A stretch of DNA of 15,329 nt from an uncultured Clostridium sp. Lineage in GTDB: Bacteria; Bacillota; Clostridia; Clostridiales; Clostridiaceae. Under the pieces are notes generated by a model. That model was not told the DNA's origin. It worked only from the letters and a program-made list of their open reading frames with translations, and ran no database searches. This document shows, in pieces, positions 6,813 through 13,753 of the stretch (positions are counted from its first letter, which is position 1; each line of letters opens with the position of its first letter). The position numbers were made by a program, and so were the translations under genes. The stretch covers positions 1 to 15,329 of the forward strand of contig CAKVNP010000010.1 of the NCBI GenBank assembly GCA_934777095.1. Reading direction: 5' to 3'.

Positions 6813-9353
6813 ATGGCAGAGCATTTTAGATATGATTTTTTAAAGCTAGAATTTAGGCCATTATATGATGAAATACAAGAAGAAATAAATAAAGCTGCTT
6901 CAATGGATACAGTATTTGGAATTCAAAACATTCTTATTTCATTAGTAGCATGTATTTATAATTCAAATAAAATTTATCAAAATAAAGAATTAGCCTTTAA
7001 TGAGAGACTTAAGGAACTTAATGATATAAATCTGCTGGAGGGCAATATTGAAAAGAAGATTTTAAGTCTATATGAAAATAAAGAAGTAGCAGAGCCAGAA
7101 GTTGTATTGTATGAAATTTTAGTATGGCTAGCTATAACATATGGCTGTGAAGATTATTCATTGATATTACAAAGCCTTAATGATAGAGAAAAAGATATAT
7201 TTGCCCAAGAATTAAAAAGAAAGAAGAAGCTTAAAAATATAGATGGTATGAGAGCATCTGATGAAAATGAAGAGGAACGCAAAAAAGAAGCAGCTAATTT
7301 AGTTGAAGAGGGAGAAAAATATTATTTTGGCAGGAATTGCACTAGGGACAATAAGAAAGCACTAGAGTATTTTCTCAAAGCCGCTGAATATGATGATGAA
7401 TTTGCCCAAGCATATATTGGGTTATTTTATGATAAAGGTTATGCAGTAGGCAGGAATTATAATAGGGCTGCTAAGTGGTATTATAAAGCAGCCATAAAGG
7501 GCAATGCCTTTTCACAAAATGCTTTAGGAACATTATATTTAGAGGGGAAAGGTGTAAGCAAGTGTTATGAAAAAGCTTTCTTATGGTTTCAAAAAAGTGC
7601 AGAAAGTGAATATCCAGCAGCATATTATCAAATAGGACGAATGTATTATAACGGATTTGGGGTAGAAAAAGATCTGGCAAAATCATTTTCTTGGTATGAA
7701 AAAGCAGCAGAAGCCAATCTACCAGTAGCACAACATGCTTTATCATATATGTATAAGAATGGAGAGGGCTGTGAACAGAATAATATTAGGGCTTATTTTT
7801 GGATGGAGAAGGCTGCTGAAAACAACTATGAAGATGCATTTTATATTATAGGAAAGTCTTACCTAGATGGAATTTATTTAGAAAAAAATTATCAAAAGGC
7901 TTTTTATTATTTGAAAAAGGGCTATGGAGAATTGGATCTTAACTGTATTTATGAATTAGCAAATATGTATTTCAATGGATATTATGTAGAGAAAGATATA
8001 ATGACAGCGCTAGAATTATATAATTTATGTTTGGAGTACGGAAATACAGATTTGTACTATAGAATAGGCAAAATATATGAAGAACTTGAAATGACAGAGA
8101 AGGCTGTAGATATATATTTAGAAGGACATAACAAAGGGATTATTAAATGCACACAAAGACTGGGAATAATGCTGTACAATGGGGAAGGTGTTACCAGAGA
8201 CCTTGATAAGGCCATTGAATTTATGGAAAAAGCAGCAGATGAAAAAGCACCACATGCAATGTATGTTTTAGCTATATCATATATCAGACAGAATACTTTT
8301 AAAGATAAAACAATGGAAAAGGCTGTAGAACTGTTAAAGGAGTCATATGCCTTAGGCTGTGCCTATGCTGCAGAATATCTGGCAGCTATTTTAATTAATG
8401 AACTGAAGGAAGGAAAACAGGTAAATAGCGAAGAACTCCTTGAATATATTCAGTTTGGCAGTGAAAACAATATAATTAATTCATATTTCCAATATGGATT
8501 TATTTATGAAAAGGGAATTGCGGTGGAAAAAGATTATGAGCAGTCCTACCATTATTATAAGCTCGCAGCAGACAATAAATTAGCCAAGGCAATGTATAAA
8601 TTAGGAATTTGGTATGAAAGAGGAATATTTTTAAGCCAAAATATAGAATCAGCAATCAAGTGGTTTCAGCAGGCAGCAGAGCTAAATGATTCGTTATCTA
8701 TTGAAAAGCTTATTGAAATATATGAAAAGGGCTTTGGTGGTAAAGAAGACCATATGAAAGCTATATATTATTTATTTAAGCTGATTGAACTTGATTCATT
8801 AAAAGGTAAATGCAAATTAGCCTATTATTGTTTTAAAGGCATAGGCATCGAAATAGATACAGACAGGGGTAATGAATTAATACAGGAAGTAGAAGAAATA
8901 GATAAGGGAACAGCTAATAATTTAAAAGGTTTTTTAGGCAGTGAAAAGCTGCTAGATTTATCTAAGGATCAAATAATAGATTACTATAAGGAAGGCATAG
9001 ATTTAGGCAATGCAGAATGCTATGGAAACTTAGCTAGCTTTTTATATAATAATGAATTGTATAATGATGAAAGGTATACAGATGATTTTAAGCTGGCCAT
9101 GGAAGGAATAGATATTTCCGATAATCAATGTATTTACTATTATCTATTAAGTATACTAAAAAAAATACAAGCAAGCACAATAATAACATTAGAAGAAATT
9201 GCAGTTATTAATAAAATAAAAGAACTAGTAGACCAGGGATTTTATACTGGCATAAAGACTCTAGAAAAATGGTATGAAACTAGAAATGTTAATGATTTAG
9301 AGAGCCTATATAAATATAAGCAGCAGGCTATATTTTATAATTTGAATTCTTAA
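6813..9353 (+). CDS. Large Sel1-repeat (TPR-like) protein
   Basis: The 846-residue protein has no signal peptide or membrane span, so it is probably cytoplasmic. Residues 1-160 form a helical N-terminal region I do not recognise. From about 165 to 700 it is built of Sel1-like repeats of roughly 36 residues, each of the form A..Y.LG..Y..G.GV..D..KA..WY.KAAE. Clear units are near KKALEYFLKAAEYDD, RAAKWYYKAAIKGN, KAFLWFQKSAESEY, KSFSWYEKAAEAN, KAIEFMEKAADEK, QSYHYYKLAADNK and SAIKWFQQAAELN. Central units near residues 390-450 are more divergent. Residues 705-846 form a helical tail. Such repeats make superhelical scaffolds for protein complexes; no partner or enzyme domain is visible. ATG 6813 follows GGCGAGGAG closely. 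The gene is monocistronic between two terminators. Confidence 0.85.
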   Translation: MAEHFRYDFLKLEFRPLYDEIQEEINKAASMDTVFGIQNILISLVACIYNSNKIYQNKELAFNERLKELNDINLLEGNIEKKILSLYENKEVAEPEVVLYEILVWLAITYGCEDYSLILQSLNDREKDIFAQELKRKKKLKNIDGMRASDENEEERKKEAANLVEEGEKYYFGRNCTRDNKKALEYFLKAAEYDDEFAQAYIGLFYDKGYAVGRNYNRAAKWYYKAAIKGNAFSQNALGTLYLEGKGVSKCYEKAFLWFQKSAESEYPAAYYQIGRMYYNGFGVEKDLAKSFSWYEKAAEANLPVAQHALSYMYKNGEGCEQNNIRAYFWMEKAAENNYEDAFYIIGKSYLDGIYLEKNYQKAFYYLKKGYGELDLNCIYELANMYFNGYYVEKDIMTALELYNLCLEYGNTDLYYRIGKIYEELEMTEKAVDIYLEGHNKGIIKCTQRLGIMLYNGEGVTRDLDKAIEFMEKAADEKAPHAMYVLAISYIRQNTFKDKTMEKAVELLKESYALGCAYAAEYLAAILINELKEGKQVNSEELLEYIQFGSENNIINSYFQYGFIYEKGIAVEKDYEQSYHYYKLAADNKLAKAMYKLGIWYERGIFLSQNIESAIKWFQQAAELNDSLSIEKLIEIYEKGFGGKEDHMKAIYYLFKLIELDSLKGKCKLAYYCFKGIGIEIDTDRGNELIQEVEEIDKGTANNLKGFLGSEKLLDLSKDQIIDYYKEGIDLGNAECYGNLASFLYNNELYNDERYTDDFKLAMEGIDISDNQCIYYYLLSILKKIQASTIITLEEIAVINKIKELVDQGFYTGIKTLEKWYETRNVNDLESLYKYKQQAIFYNLNS

Positions 9354-9371
9354 TTCAAATTAATAATGAAA

Positions 9372-9399
9372 AATGATGAATTATGAATTATGAATTTCG
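9372..9399 (+). repeat. Heptamer tandem repeat (AATTATG class), 4 units
   Basis: AATGATG, AATTATG, AATTATG and AATTTCG follow one another between the Sel1 gene stop and its terminator, in the direction of transcription. It is the same family as 6642-6676. Confidence 0.7.
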
Positions 9400-9400
9400 G

Positions 9401-9430
9401 AAGAAATCCCCTTAGGGGGATTTCTTAATT
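9401..9430 (+). terminator. Terminator of the Sel1-repeat gene
   Basis: AAGAAATCCCC (9401-9411) pairs perfectly with GGGGATTTCTT (9416-9426) around TTAG, then TTAATTTTAT follows. The stem is strong; the T tract is broken by AA. Confidence 0.8.
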
Positions 9431-9434
9431 TTAT

Positions 9435-9462
9435 ATAAAAAAGAAACTCCCGAGGGAGTTTC
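9435..9462 (-). terminator. Terminator of the CDF transporter gene (minus strand)
   Basis: GAAACTCCC (9443-9451) pairs with GGGAGTTTC (9454-9462). On the minus strand the hairpin is followed by TTTTTTAT. It sits between the convergent Sel1 and CDF genes, back to back with the plus-strand terminator. Confidence 0.85.
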
Positions 9463-9464
9463 AA

Positions 9465-9500
9465 CATCAATTCATCATTCGGCACTCATAATTTATCATT
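9465..9500 (-). repeat. Heptamer repeat (AATTATG class) after the CDF gene
   Basis: Read on the minus strand from the CDF stop codon: AATGATA, AATTATG, AGTGCCG, AATGATG, AATTGATG. This is the third example of heptamers between a stop codon and a terminator, again in the sense direction. Confidence 0.6.
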
Positions 9501-10677
9501 ATAACAAGTGTAGGTCCACAGTAATAATGCAGTTGTAGTTTGGATGCTTATCTTTAATATCTTTTTCAATAAGTCCGCCAAGAGTTTCAGAATTTAATTT
9601 TGAATTAAATTCTTTGGAATCTACTACTACATCAAAGATGATGTTTTTATGTTCTGAATCACCTACTAATCTCAAATCATGATAAGATTTCACCATAGGA
9701 TATTTTTTTAATACATCATTAATAAATTCCCTAGTAGATACTATTTCTTCTGTGTCTACACAGATAGGGTCCATATGGATTACTAAATAAATATTTAATT
9801 CTTTAGAAATTTCCCTTTCAGCAGTATCTATAATATTATGGATTGTCATAATATCAATATTTGCAGGTATTTCAGCATGGATAGAAGCCATTATTCTTCC
9901 TGGGCCATAATTATGGATTATTAAATCATGTACGCCAGTGATGTTATCATAAGATAAAACCATTTTATTAATTGCTTCAACCAGTTCAGGATCAGGTGAT
10001 TCTCCAAGCAATGGGCTGATTGTTTCTTTAATTAAGGTAAAGCCAGAATAAATAATTGCTAATGCTACAACGATACCGATATATCCATCTAAAGGAAGTG
10101 TAGTAAATTTAGCAAGAATATAAGAAATAACTACGGTAGTAGAAGTAAATACATCACCAAGGGCATCTGTTGCAGTAGCCCTTAAAGCTGAAGAATTAAT
10201 CTTATTTCCTAAAATTTTATTAAAGCTTGCCAGCCACACCTTAAAGCCTATAGAAATTAATAAAAGAATAAATGGTATTATTTCAAAAGTAACAGCTTCC
10301 GGATGGATTATCTTGTTAAAAGATGTTTTAACAAATTGAAGTCCTACCAGCATAACCATAAAGGATACTACTAAAGCAGATAAATATTCAATTCTTCCAT
10401 GACCAAATGGATGCTCTTTATCAGCTGGTTTATTAGCCATTTTAAAACCTACTATTGTAATAATAGAAGAGGCAGCATCAGATAAGTTATTAAAGGCATC
10501 CGCAAGGACAGCAATTGAGCTTACCATTATCCCGACTGATCCCTTAATGGCAAATAATAAAAGGTTTGTTATTATGCCAACTATTCCTGCTAGGTTTCCA
10601 TAAGCAGATCTTACTTTATTATTTTTTACGTCATCACTGTTTTTAATAAATTTATTTACTAAAAAATTTGAAATCAT
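9499..10677 (-). CDS. Cation diffusion facilitator (CDF) metal efflux transporter, manganese-type motifs
   Basis: The 392-residue protein exports a divalent metal in exchange for protons across the membrane. It has a six-helix membrane part (about residues 25-230) with the family segment KEHPFGHGRIEYLSAL (87-102), then a cytoplasmic ferredoxin-like domain. The metal-site residues are N63 and D67 in NNLSD of helix 2, and D171 and D175 in DALGD of helix 5. Zinc CDFs usually have His-x3-Asp in helix 5; the Asn-Asp/Asp-Asp set is known from the manganese exporter MntE, so Mn(II) is my inference. The tail after residue 290 is extended and may hold a second small domain. I chose ATG at 10675-10677 because GGAAGTG lies six bases upstream; a TTG at 10692 in frame would place that ribosome site inside the gene. 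It is divergent from the aminopeptidase gene. Confidence 0.9.
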   Translation of the reverse strand: MISNFLVNKFIKNSDDVKNNKVRSAYGNLAGIVGIITNLLLFAIKGSVGIMVSSIAVLADAFNNLSDAASSIITIVGFKMANKPADKEHPFGHGRIEYLSALVVSFMVMLVGLQFVKTSFNKIIHPEAVTFEIIPFILLLISIGFKVWLASFNKILGNKINSSALRATATDALGDVFTSTTVVISYILAKFTTLPLDGYIGIVVALAIIYSGFTLIKETISPLLGESPDPELVEAINKMVLSYDNITGVHDLIIHNYGPGRIMASIHAEIPANIDIMTIHNIIDTAEREISKELNIYLVIHMDPICVDTEEIVSTREFINDVLKKYPMVKSYHDLRLVGDSEHKNIIFDVVVDSKEFNSKLNSETLGGLIEKDIKDKHPNYNCIITVDLHLL

Positions 10678-10696
10678 TATTATCACTTCCAATCAA

Positions 10697-10726
10697 ATTA
10701 TATATCATATATGTAGTTTTTCGTAA
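10697..10726 (-). promoter_or_regulatory. Probable promoter of the CDF gene
   Basis: On the minus strand TATAAT (10697-10702) has a weak -35 TTACGA (10721-10726) 18 bases upstream. The leader is only about 15-20 bases, so there is no room for a metal riboswitch. Confidence 0.4.
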
Positions 10727-10769
10727 ATAATACTAGAATATTAATAATAAAAAGTCAAAGTTCTCTATA

Positions 10770-10798
10770 TTGTATAAACCCATAAATTAGTTTATATT
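10770..10798 (+). promoter_or_regulatory. Probable promoter of the M18 aminopeptidase gene
   Basis: TTGTAT (10770-10775) and TATATT (10793-10798) are spaced by 17 bases. The leader is about 35 bases with ATGAGG (10825-10830) as ribosome site. Confidence 0.5.
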
Positions 10799-10840
10799 AT
10801 AAAGTATATCCAGTTTATAAGGAAATGAGGTTATAAAAAT

Positions 10841-12136
10841 ATGGAAAAACAACAAGCACTAGACTTAATAAACTTTTTATACAATAGCCCAACAGCTTTT
10901 CATGGTGTAGAAAGTGTAAAAAATGTATTAATTGAAAATGGATATAGCGAAATAAAGGAAAGCGATAGCTGGAATTTAAAAGCTAAAGGAAAATATTATG
11001 TAATAAAAAATGAATCTGCTTTAATAGCTTTTGAAGTAGGAAGTGAAAATATAGAAGAACATGGATTTAGATTAATTGGAGCTCATACAGATGCACCTGG
11101 ATTTAAAATTAAGCCAAATCCTCAAATGATTTCTGAAGGAAAGTATGTAAAGCTTAATACAGAAGTTTATGGTGGGCCAATATTAAGTACTTGGTTTGAT
11201 AGACCATTAGCTTTAGCAGGTAGAGTTGCAATTAAAGGAGCATCGCCATTAAAACCAGAAACAAGATTAGTTAACATAAATAAACCATTAATGATAATCC
11301 CTAATATAGCTATTCATATGAATAGAACTGTAAATGAAGGATACAACTACAATAAACAAGTTGATACACTACCTTTATTAGGATTTATTAATGAAAAATT
11401 AGAAAAAGAAGATTACTTAATGAATATCTTAGCTGAAGAGCTTAAGGTTAACAAAGAAGATATCTTACATTTCGAATTAATGCCATATGAATATGAAAAA
11501 GGTTCATTAGTTGGTATGAATGAAGAAATGATTTCATGTGGAAGATTAGATGACATGTGGATGGTATATGCAGGATTACAAGGTCTTGTTAATAGCAGAG
11601 AAACAGAAGCTACAAAAGTATTAGTATGTGTAGATAATGAAGAAATAGGAAGCTTAACTCCACAAGGAGCTAACTCAACATTATTAAACAACATCTTAGA
11701 AAGAATAGCTTTAGGATTAGGAAAGAACAAAGAAGAATATTACAGAACATTAGCTAACTCAGTAATGATTTCTTCAGACTTAGCTCATGCTGTTCATCCT
11801 AACTTAGGAGATAAATGTGATCCAACAAACAGACCAGTATTAGAAGGTGGGCCAGTACTTAAGATAGCTGCTTCAGGAAGCTATAGTACAGATTCATATA
11901 ATGGTGCTGTATTTGCAGCAGTTTGTGAAGCTGCTGGAGTTCCATTCCAAAAGTTTGTTAATAGATCAGACTTAAGAGGTGGAACTACAATTGGGCCAGT
12001 TACAGCTGCAAACTTAACTATTCCAGTTATCGATATGGGAGCTCCATTACTTGGAATGCACTCAATAAGAGAATTAGCTACTGTTAAAGATAATGCTTAC
12101 ACAATTAAAGCATTTACTGAATTCTTTGGTTTATAA
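10841..12136 (+). CDS. apeB: M18 family aminopeptidase (aspartyl aminopeptidase class)
   Basis: The 431-residue cytoplasmic dinuclear zinc exopeptidase removes N-terminal residues from peptides, in the family preferably acidic ones. Length matches the bacterial M18 aminopeptidase 2 group (about 430). Visible metal and catalytic motifs are AHTDAPGFKIKP (His82, Asp84), GRLDDMW (Asp237), VCVDNEEIGS (Asp265, Glu267/Glu268), SSDLAHAVHPN near residue 310, and LLGMHSIRE (His407). The segment LNTEVYGGPILSTWFDRPLALAGRV is strongly characteristic. Members form tetrahedral dodecamers. The gene has its own promoter and terminator and is divergent from the CDF gene. Coding is AT-rich with AGA/TTA/GAA preferred, suggesting good expression. 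Which of the two M18 subgroups applies rests on length and memory. Confidence 0.92.
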   Translation: MEKQQALDLINFLYNSPTAFHGVESVKNVLIENGYSEIKESDSWNLKAKGKYYVIKNESALIAFEVGSENIEEHGFRLIGAHTDAPGFKIKPNPQMISEGKYVKLNTEVYGGPILSTWFDRPLALAGRVAIKGASPLKPETRLVNINKPLMIIPNIAIHMNRTVNEGYNYNKQVDTLPLLGFINEKLEKEDYLMNILAEELKVNKEDILHFELMPYEYEKGSLVGMNEEMISCGRLDDMWMVYAGLQGLVNSRETEATKVLVCVDNEEIGSLTPQGANSTLLNNILERIALGLGKNKEEYYRTLANSVMISSDLAHAVHPNLGDKCDPTNRPVLEGGPVLKIAASGSYSTDSYNGAVFAAVCEAAGVPFQKFVNRSDLRGGTTIGPVTAANLTIPVIDMGAPLLGMHSIRELATVKDNAYTIKAFTEFFGL

Positions 12137-12155
12137 AAAAATATAAGTGAATGTT

Positions 12156-12190
12156 AAAAAAGTTCTAAATCTTTGATTTAGAGCTTTTTT
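12156..12190 (+). terminator. Terminator of the aminopeptidase gene
   Basis: AAAAAAGTTCTAAATC pairs with GATTTAGAGCTTTTTT (one T-G pair) around a three-base loop, ending in six Ts. The A run on the left arm makes it usable in both directions. Confidence 0.9.
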
Positions 12191-12205
12191 AAGTTGAAGG
12201 CCTAG

Positions 12206-12244
12206 GGCAGTGAATGTTGCCAGGGGGCAAGTTAAGGGTGAAGG
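12206..12244. repeat. Second copy of the GC-rich GTGAATGTTGCC repeat
   Basis: GGCAGTGAATGTTGCC (12206-12221), AGGG and GGCAAG form a TTGCC-AGGG-GGCAA stem. It matches the reverse complement of the array units at 3023-3086 (GCAAGTGAATGTTGCC, then GGCAAG). A further GGGTGAAGG follows, like the half-units there. It lies after the aminopeptidase terminator and is much richer in G+C than its surroundings. The rest of the gap up to 12352 is AT-rich, with a direct repeat of GTAAAATAT (near 12292 and 12312) and no convincing promoter. Confidence 0.65.
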
Positions 12245-12352
12245 AATTAAAATGTGCTTTTAATATTATAGTTATAATTTGTAATTATATAGTAAAATAT
12301 ATCATTAAATGGTAAAATATAAAAGAGGTTATAAGGAGAGGTGTAAAAATAT

Positions 12353-12997
12353 ATGAATAAAATTATTAAAACAGTTATTTGTGTTATGGGAGTTTGTACA
12401 TTATTTTTAATGGGATGCAGTAGTAATACAAGTAAAAATGAACCAAAGACAAATAAAGAAAAAGAGATATTAGAATCTGAATCAAGAGTGGAAAGCAATA
12501 ATGATGTTTCAAATAATAATGTGTCCAATGGTGATGATTCAAATAATGTTGATTTAAATAATAATGATTTAGATAGAGATATATCAGATAATGATGATTC
12601 CAATGATACGCTTTTACCAGAAGAGAATAATGATTCAGTAAAGCAAGCATATTTAGATAAACTAAATAATTTACAAGCTGAATTAAGTGTAGAGTTAAAA
12701 GATAAATATGCTAGTCCGGTAACACAAGATATGCTGGAAGCAGGTAATGAAGAATATGGTAAGTGGGATGATATGCTAAATGAAATATACGCTGAGCTTC
12801 AAGAACAATTGTCTGAAGAAGAGATGGATAAATTAACAGAAGATGAATTAGCTTGGATTAATGTCAGAGATGAAAAAGCAGCTGAGGAAGCTAAAAAAGT
12901 AGAGGACGGAAGCTTAGAACCAGTAGTAAAAATAACTTGTTTAGTAACAAGTACTAGAGAAAGATGTTATGAATTAGTGAATAATTATTTGGAATAG
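12353..12997 (+). CDS. Lipoprotein with C-terminal LprI-like (DUF1311) domain
   Basis: The 214-residue secreted lipoprotein has a type II signal peptide ending in LMGC, with the lipidated cysteine at position 22. Residues 23-95 are a low-complexity linker of Asn, Asp, Ser and Glu, encoded by AAT/GAT-rich DNA that looks like slippage-prone repeats. The C-terminal ~120 residues match the LprI N-terminal/DUF1311 pattern: a helical stretch KWDDMLNEIYAELQEQL, then LTEDELAWINVRDEKAAEEA, DGSLEPVV, and a closing helix TSTRERCYELVNNYL. Usual family members carry disulfide cysteines; here only two remain in the mature domain (in ITCL and RCYEL). LprI of mycobacteria inhibits lysozyme, but most DUF1311 proteins have no known role, so function is open. 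AAGGAGAGG lies about 11 bases before ATG. The gene is single, with a terminator after it. Confidence 0.82.
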   Translation: MNKIIKTVICVMGVCTLFLMGCSSNTSKNEPKTNKEKEILESESRVESNNDVSNNNVSNGDDSNNVDLNNNDLDRDISDNDDSNDTLLPEENNDSVKQAYLDKLNNLQAELSVELKDKYASPVTQDMLEAGNEEYGKWDDMLNEIYAELQEQLSEEEMDKLTEDELAWINVRDEKAAEEAKKVEDGSLEPVVKITCLVTSTRERCYELVNNYLE

Positions 12998-13014
12998 TAT
13001 TTAGTAAAATAAAT

Positions 13015-13064
13015 AAGCAGTAAGTATAATTTATATAATATAAGTTACACTTACTGCTTTTATT
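13015..13064. terminator. Hairpin terminator between the lipoprotein and pilin genes
   Basis: AAGCAGTAAGT (13015-13025) pairs perfectly with ACTTACTGCTT (13049-13059), followed by TTATTTATT. On the minus strand it runs into TATTTATTTTAC, so it can also stop transcripts of the convergent prepilin gene. Confidence 0.8.
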
Positions 13065-13077
13065 TATTAACGGTAAT

Positions 13078-13118
13078 TATCATTGGAATGTTGATATTTC
13101 AAATACAATGATATTTTT
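13078..13118 (+). other. Second hairpin with T run in the lipoprotein-pilin gap
   Basis: TATCATTG (13078-13085) and CAATGATA (13106-13113) pair perfectly, the inner part can add TTGA/TCAA, and TTTTT follows at 13114-13118. It looks like a back-up terminator on the plus strand. The rest of the gap to 13171 is plain AT-rich sequence. Confidence 0.5.
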
Positions 13119-13171
13119 ATGTAATAATATGTATTAAAATGAAATATAAAAATATATGTTAAAGATATGTA

Positions 13172-13564
13172 TTATGGAGCAACAGCACTTTGTAATACAC
13201 CATCAGTTATAGTCATTGTTCCACCTTCTACAGCATTAATACAGCTGGCAACAGAACAATCATCAGCAACTTTATCAATATCATCAGCAGTAATTAATCC
13301 ATCTGCTGCAGCAATAACTTCAGAAACAGTACTATCTGTATCAATAGAAGAATCTTTTAATGATACTGAATTATAGGCAGTTACTACTTCTCTTGCCTGT
13401 TCTAAAACAGCAACTTTTTTAGATTCATTAATATAACCAGCAAGCTTTGGAGTAAGTGCAGCAGCTAAAACAGCGATAATAGCAATAACAGCTATTAATT
13501 CAACTAAAGTAAAACCTTTCTTCTTATTATCATTAGCTTTAACTTTTTTCAAAAATCTCTTCAA
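13172..13564 (-). CDS. Type IV prepilin-like protein
   Basis: The 130-residue protein is a pilin precursor that would be cleaved by prepilin peptidase and assembled into a type IV pilus or pseudopilus at the membrane. The basic 17-residue leader ends in KKKG, followed by the class III motif FTLVELIAVIAIIAVLAAAL; cleavage is after Gly17 and the conserved Glu is residue 22 (position 5 of the mature protein). The helix continues to about residue 65. The remaining globular part is small (mature length 113), with Cys103 and Cys108 able to form a tight disulfide loop. The start is TTG at 13562-13564, since AAAGGAGAT lies six bases upstream and no ATG precedes the cleavage motif. No pilus assembly genes are in the window. 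It could be a major or a minor pilin. Confidence 0.88.
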   Translation of the reverse strand: MKRFLKKVKANDNKKKGFTLVELIAVIAIIAVLAAALTPKLAGYINESKKVAVLEQAREVVTAYNSVSLKDSSIDTDSTVSEVIAAADGLITADDIDKVADDCSVASCINAVEGGTMTITDGVLQSAVAP

Positions 13565-13576
13565 TTAAATATCTCC

Positions 13577-13597
13577 TTTACTATCCTCGCGAGTAAA
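13577..13597 (-). promoter_or_regulatory. Stem-loop next to the pilin ribosome site
   Basis: On the minus strand TTTACT-N9-AGTAAA forms a small stem whose second arm runs directly into the pilin AAAGGAG site. The loop contains part of the palindrome CTCGCGAG (13586-13593), unusual for this AT-rich DNA. It could affect transcript stability or translation; this is weak evidence. Confidence 0.3.
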
Positions 13598-13719
13598 ATT
13601 TAATGAATTCATATTTTGATTATTGTCACTATTACACAAAATATACATTGGAAAAATAAATATTAATTAAAAAAAGGTAATGGACCTTAACTAATAATAT
13701 CGCTATATTTGGGAATAAT

Positions 13720-13751
13720 AACCTTAGATTTTAACTAAGGAGGATAAGGTT
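13720..13751 (+). promoter_or_regulatory. Leader with alternative stems around the glucan synthase ribosome site
   Basis: CCTTAG (13722-13727) can pair with CTAAGG (13735-13740), which takes in half of the Shine-Dalgarno AAGGAGG (13737-13743). Alternatively AACCTTA (13720-13726) can pair with TAAGGTT (13745-13751), which leaves the Shine-Dalgarno in the loop. Both use the same left arm, so they exclude each other. A further ACCTTAACTAA copy lies upstream at 13684-13694. No clear promoter was found between here and the pilin gene. Confidence 0.45.
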
Positions 13752-13753
13752 AG

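Noticed and set aside
10678..10692. TTG at 10692 as the start of the CDF gene, adding five residues
   Set aside because: The best ribosome site, GGAAGTG, would then lie inside the coding sequence. It is correctly spaced for the ATG at 10677.
10678..10840. A manganese (yybP-ykoY) riboswitch before the CDF gene
   Set aside because: The predicted promoter leaves too short a leader, and the intergenic sequence lacks the GC-rich paired elements of that riboswitch.
12247..12650. Minus-strand open frames across the lipoprotein gene (12247-12603 and 12384-12650)
   Set aside because: They are Leu/Ser- or Tyr/His/Leu-rich translations of the AAT/GAT repeats on the other strand, have no ribosome site, and overlap a gene with clear domains.
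13167..13376. Plus-strand open frame opposite the pilin gene
   Set aside because: It is antisense to the prepilin, has no Shine-Dalgarno, and codes for a low-complexity Ser/Thr/Ala peptide.
13565..13753. A c-di-GMP riboswitch ahead of the pilin or the glucan synthase, as known for some clostridial pilin genes
   Set aside because: No recognisable GEMM-type core was seen on either strand, and the pilin leader appears short. Only small hairpins are present.
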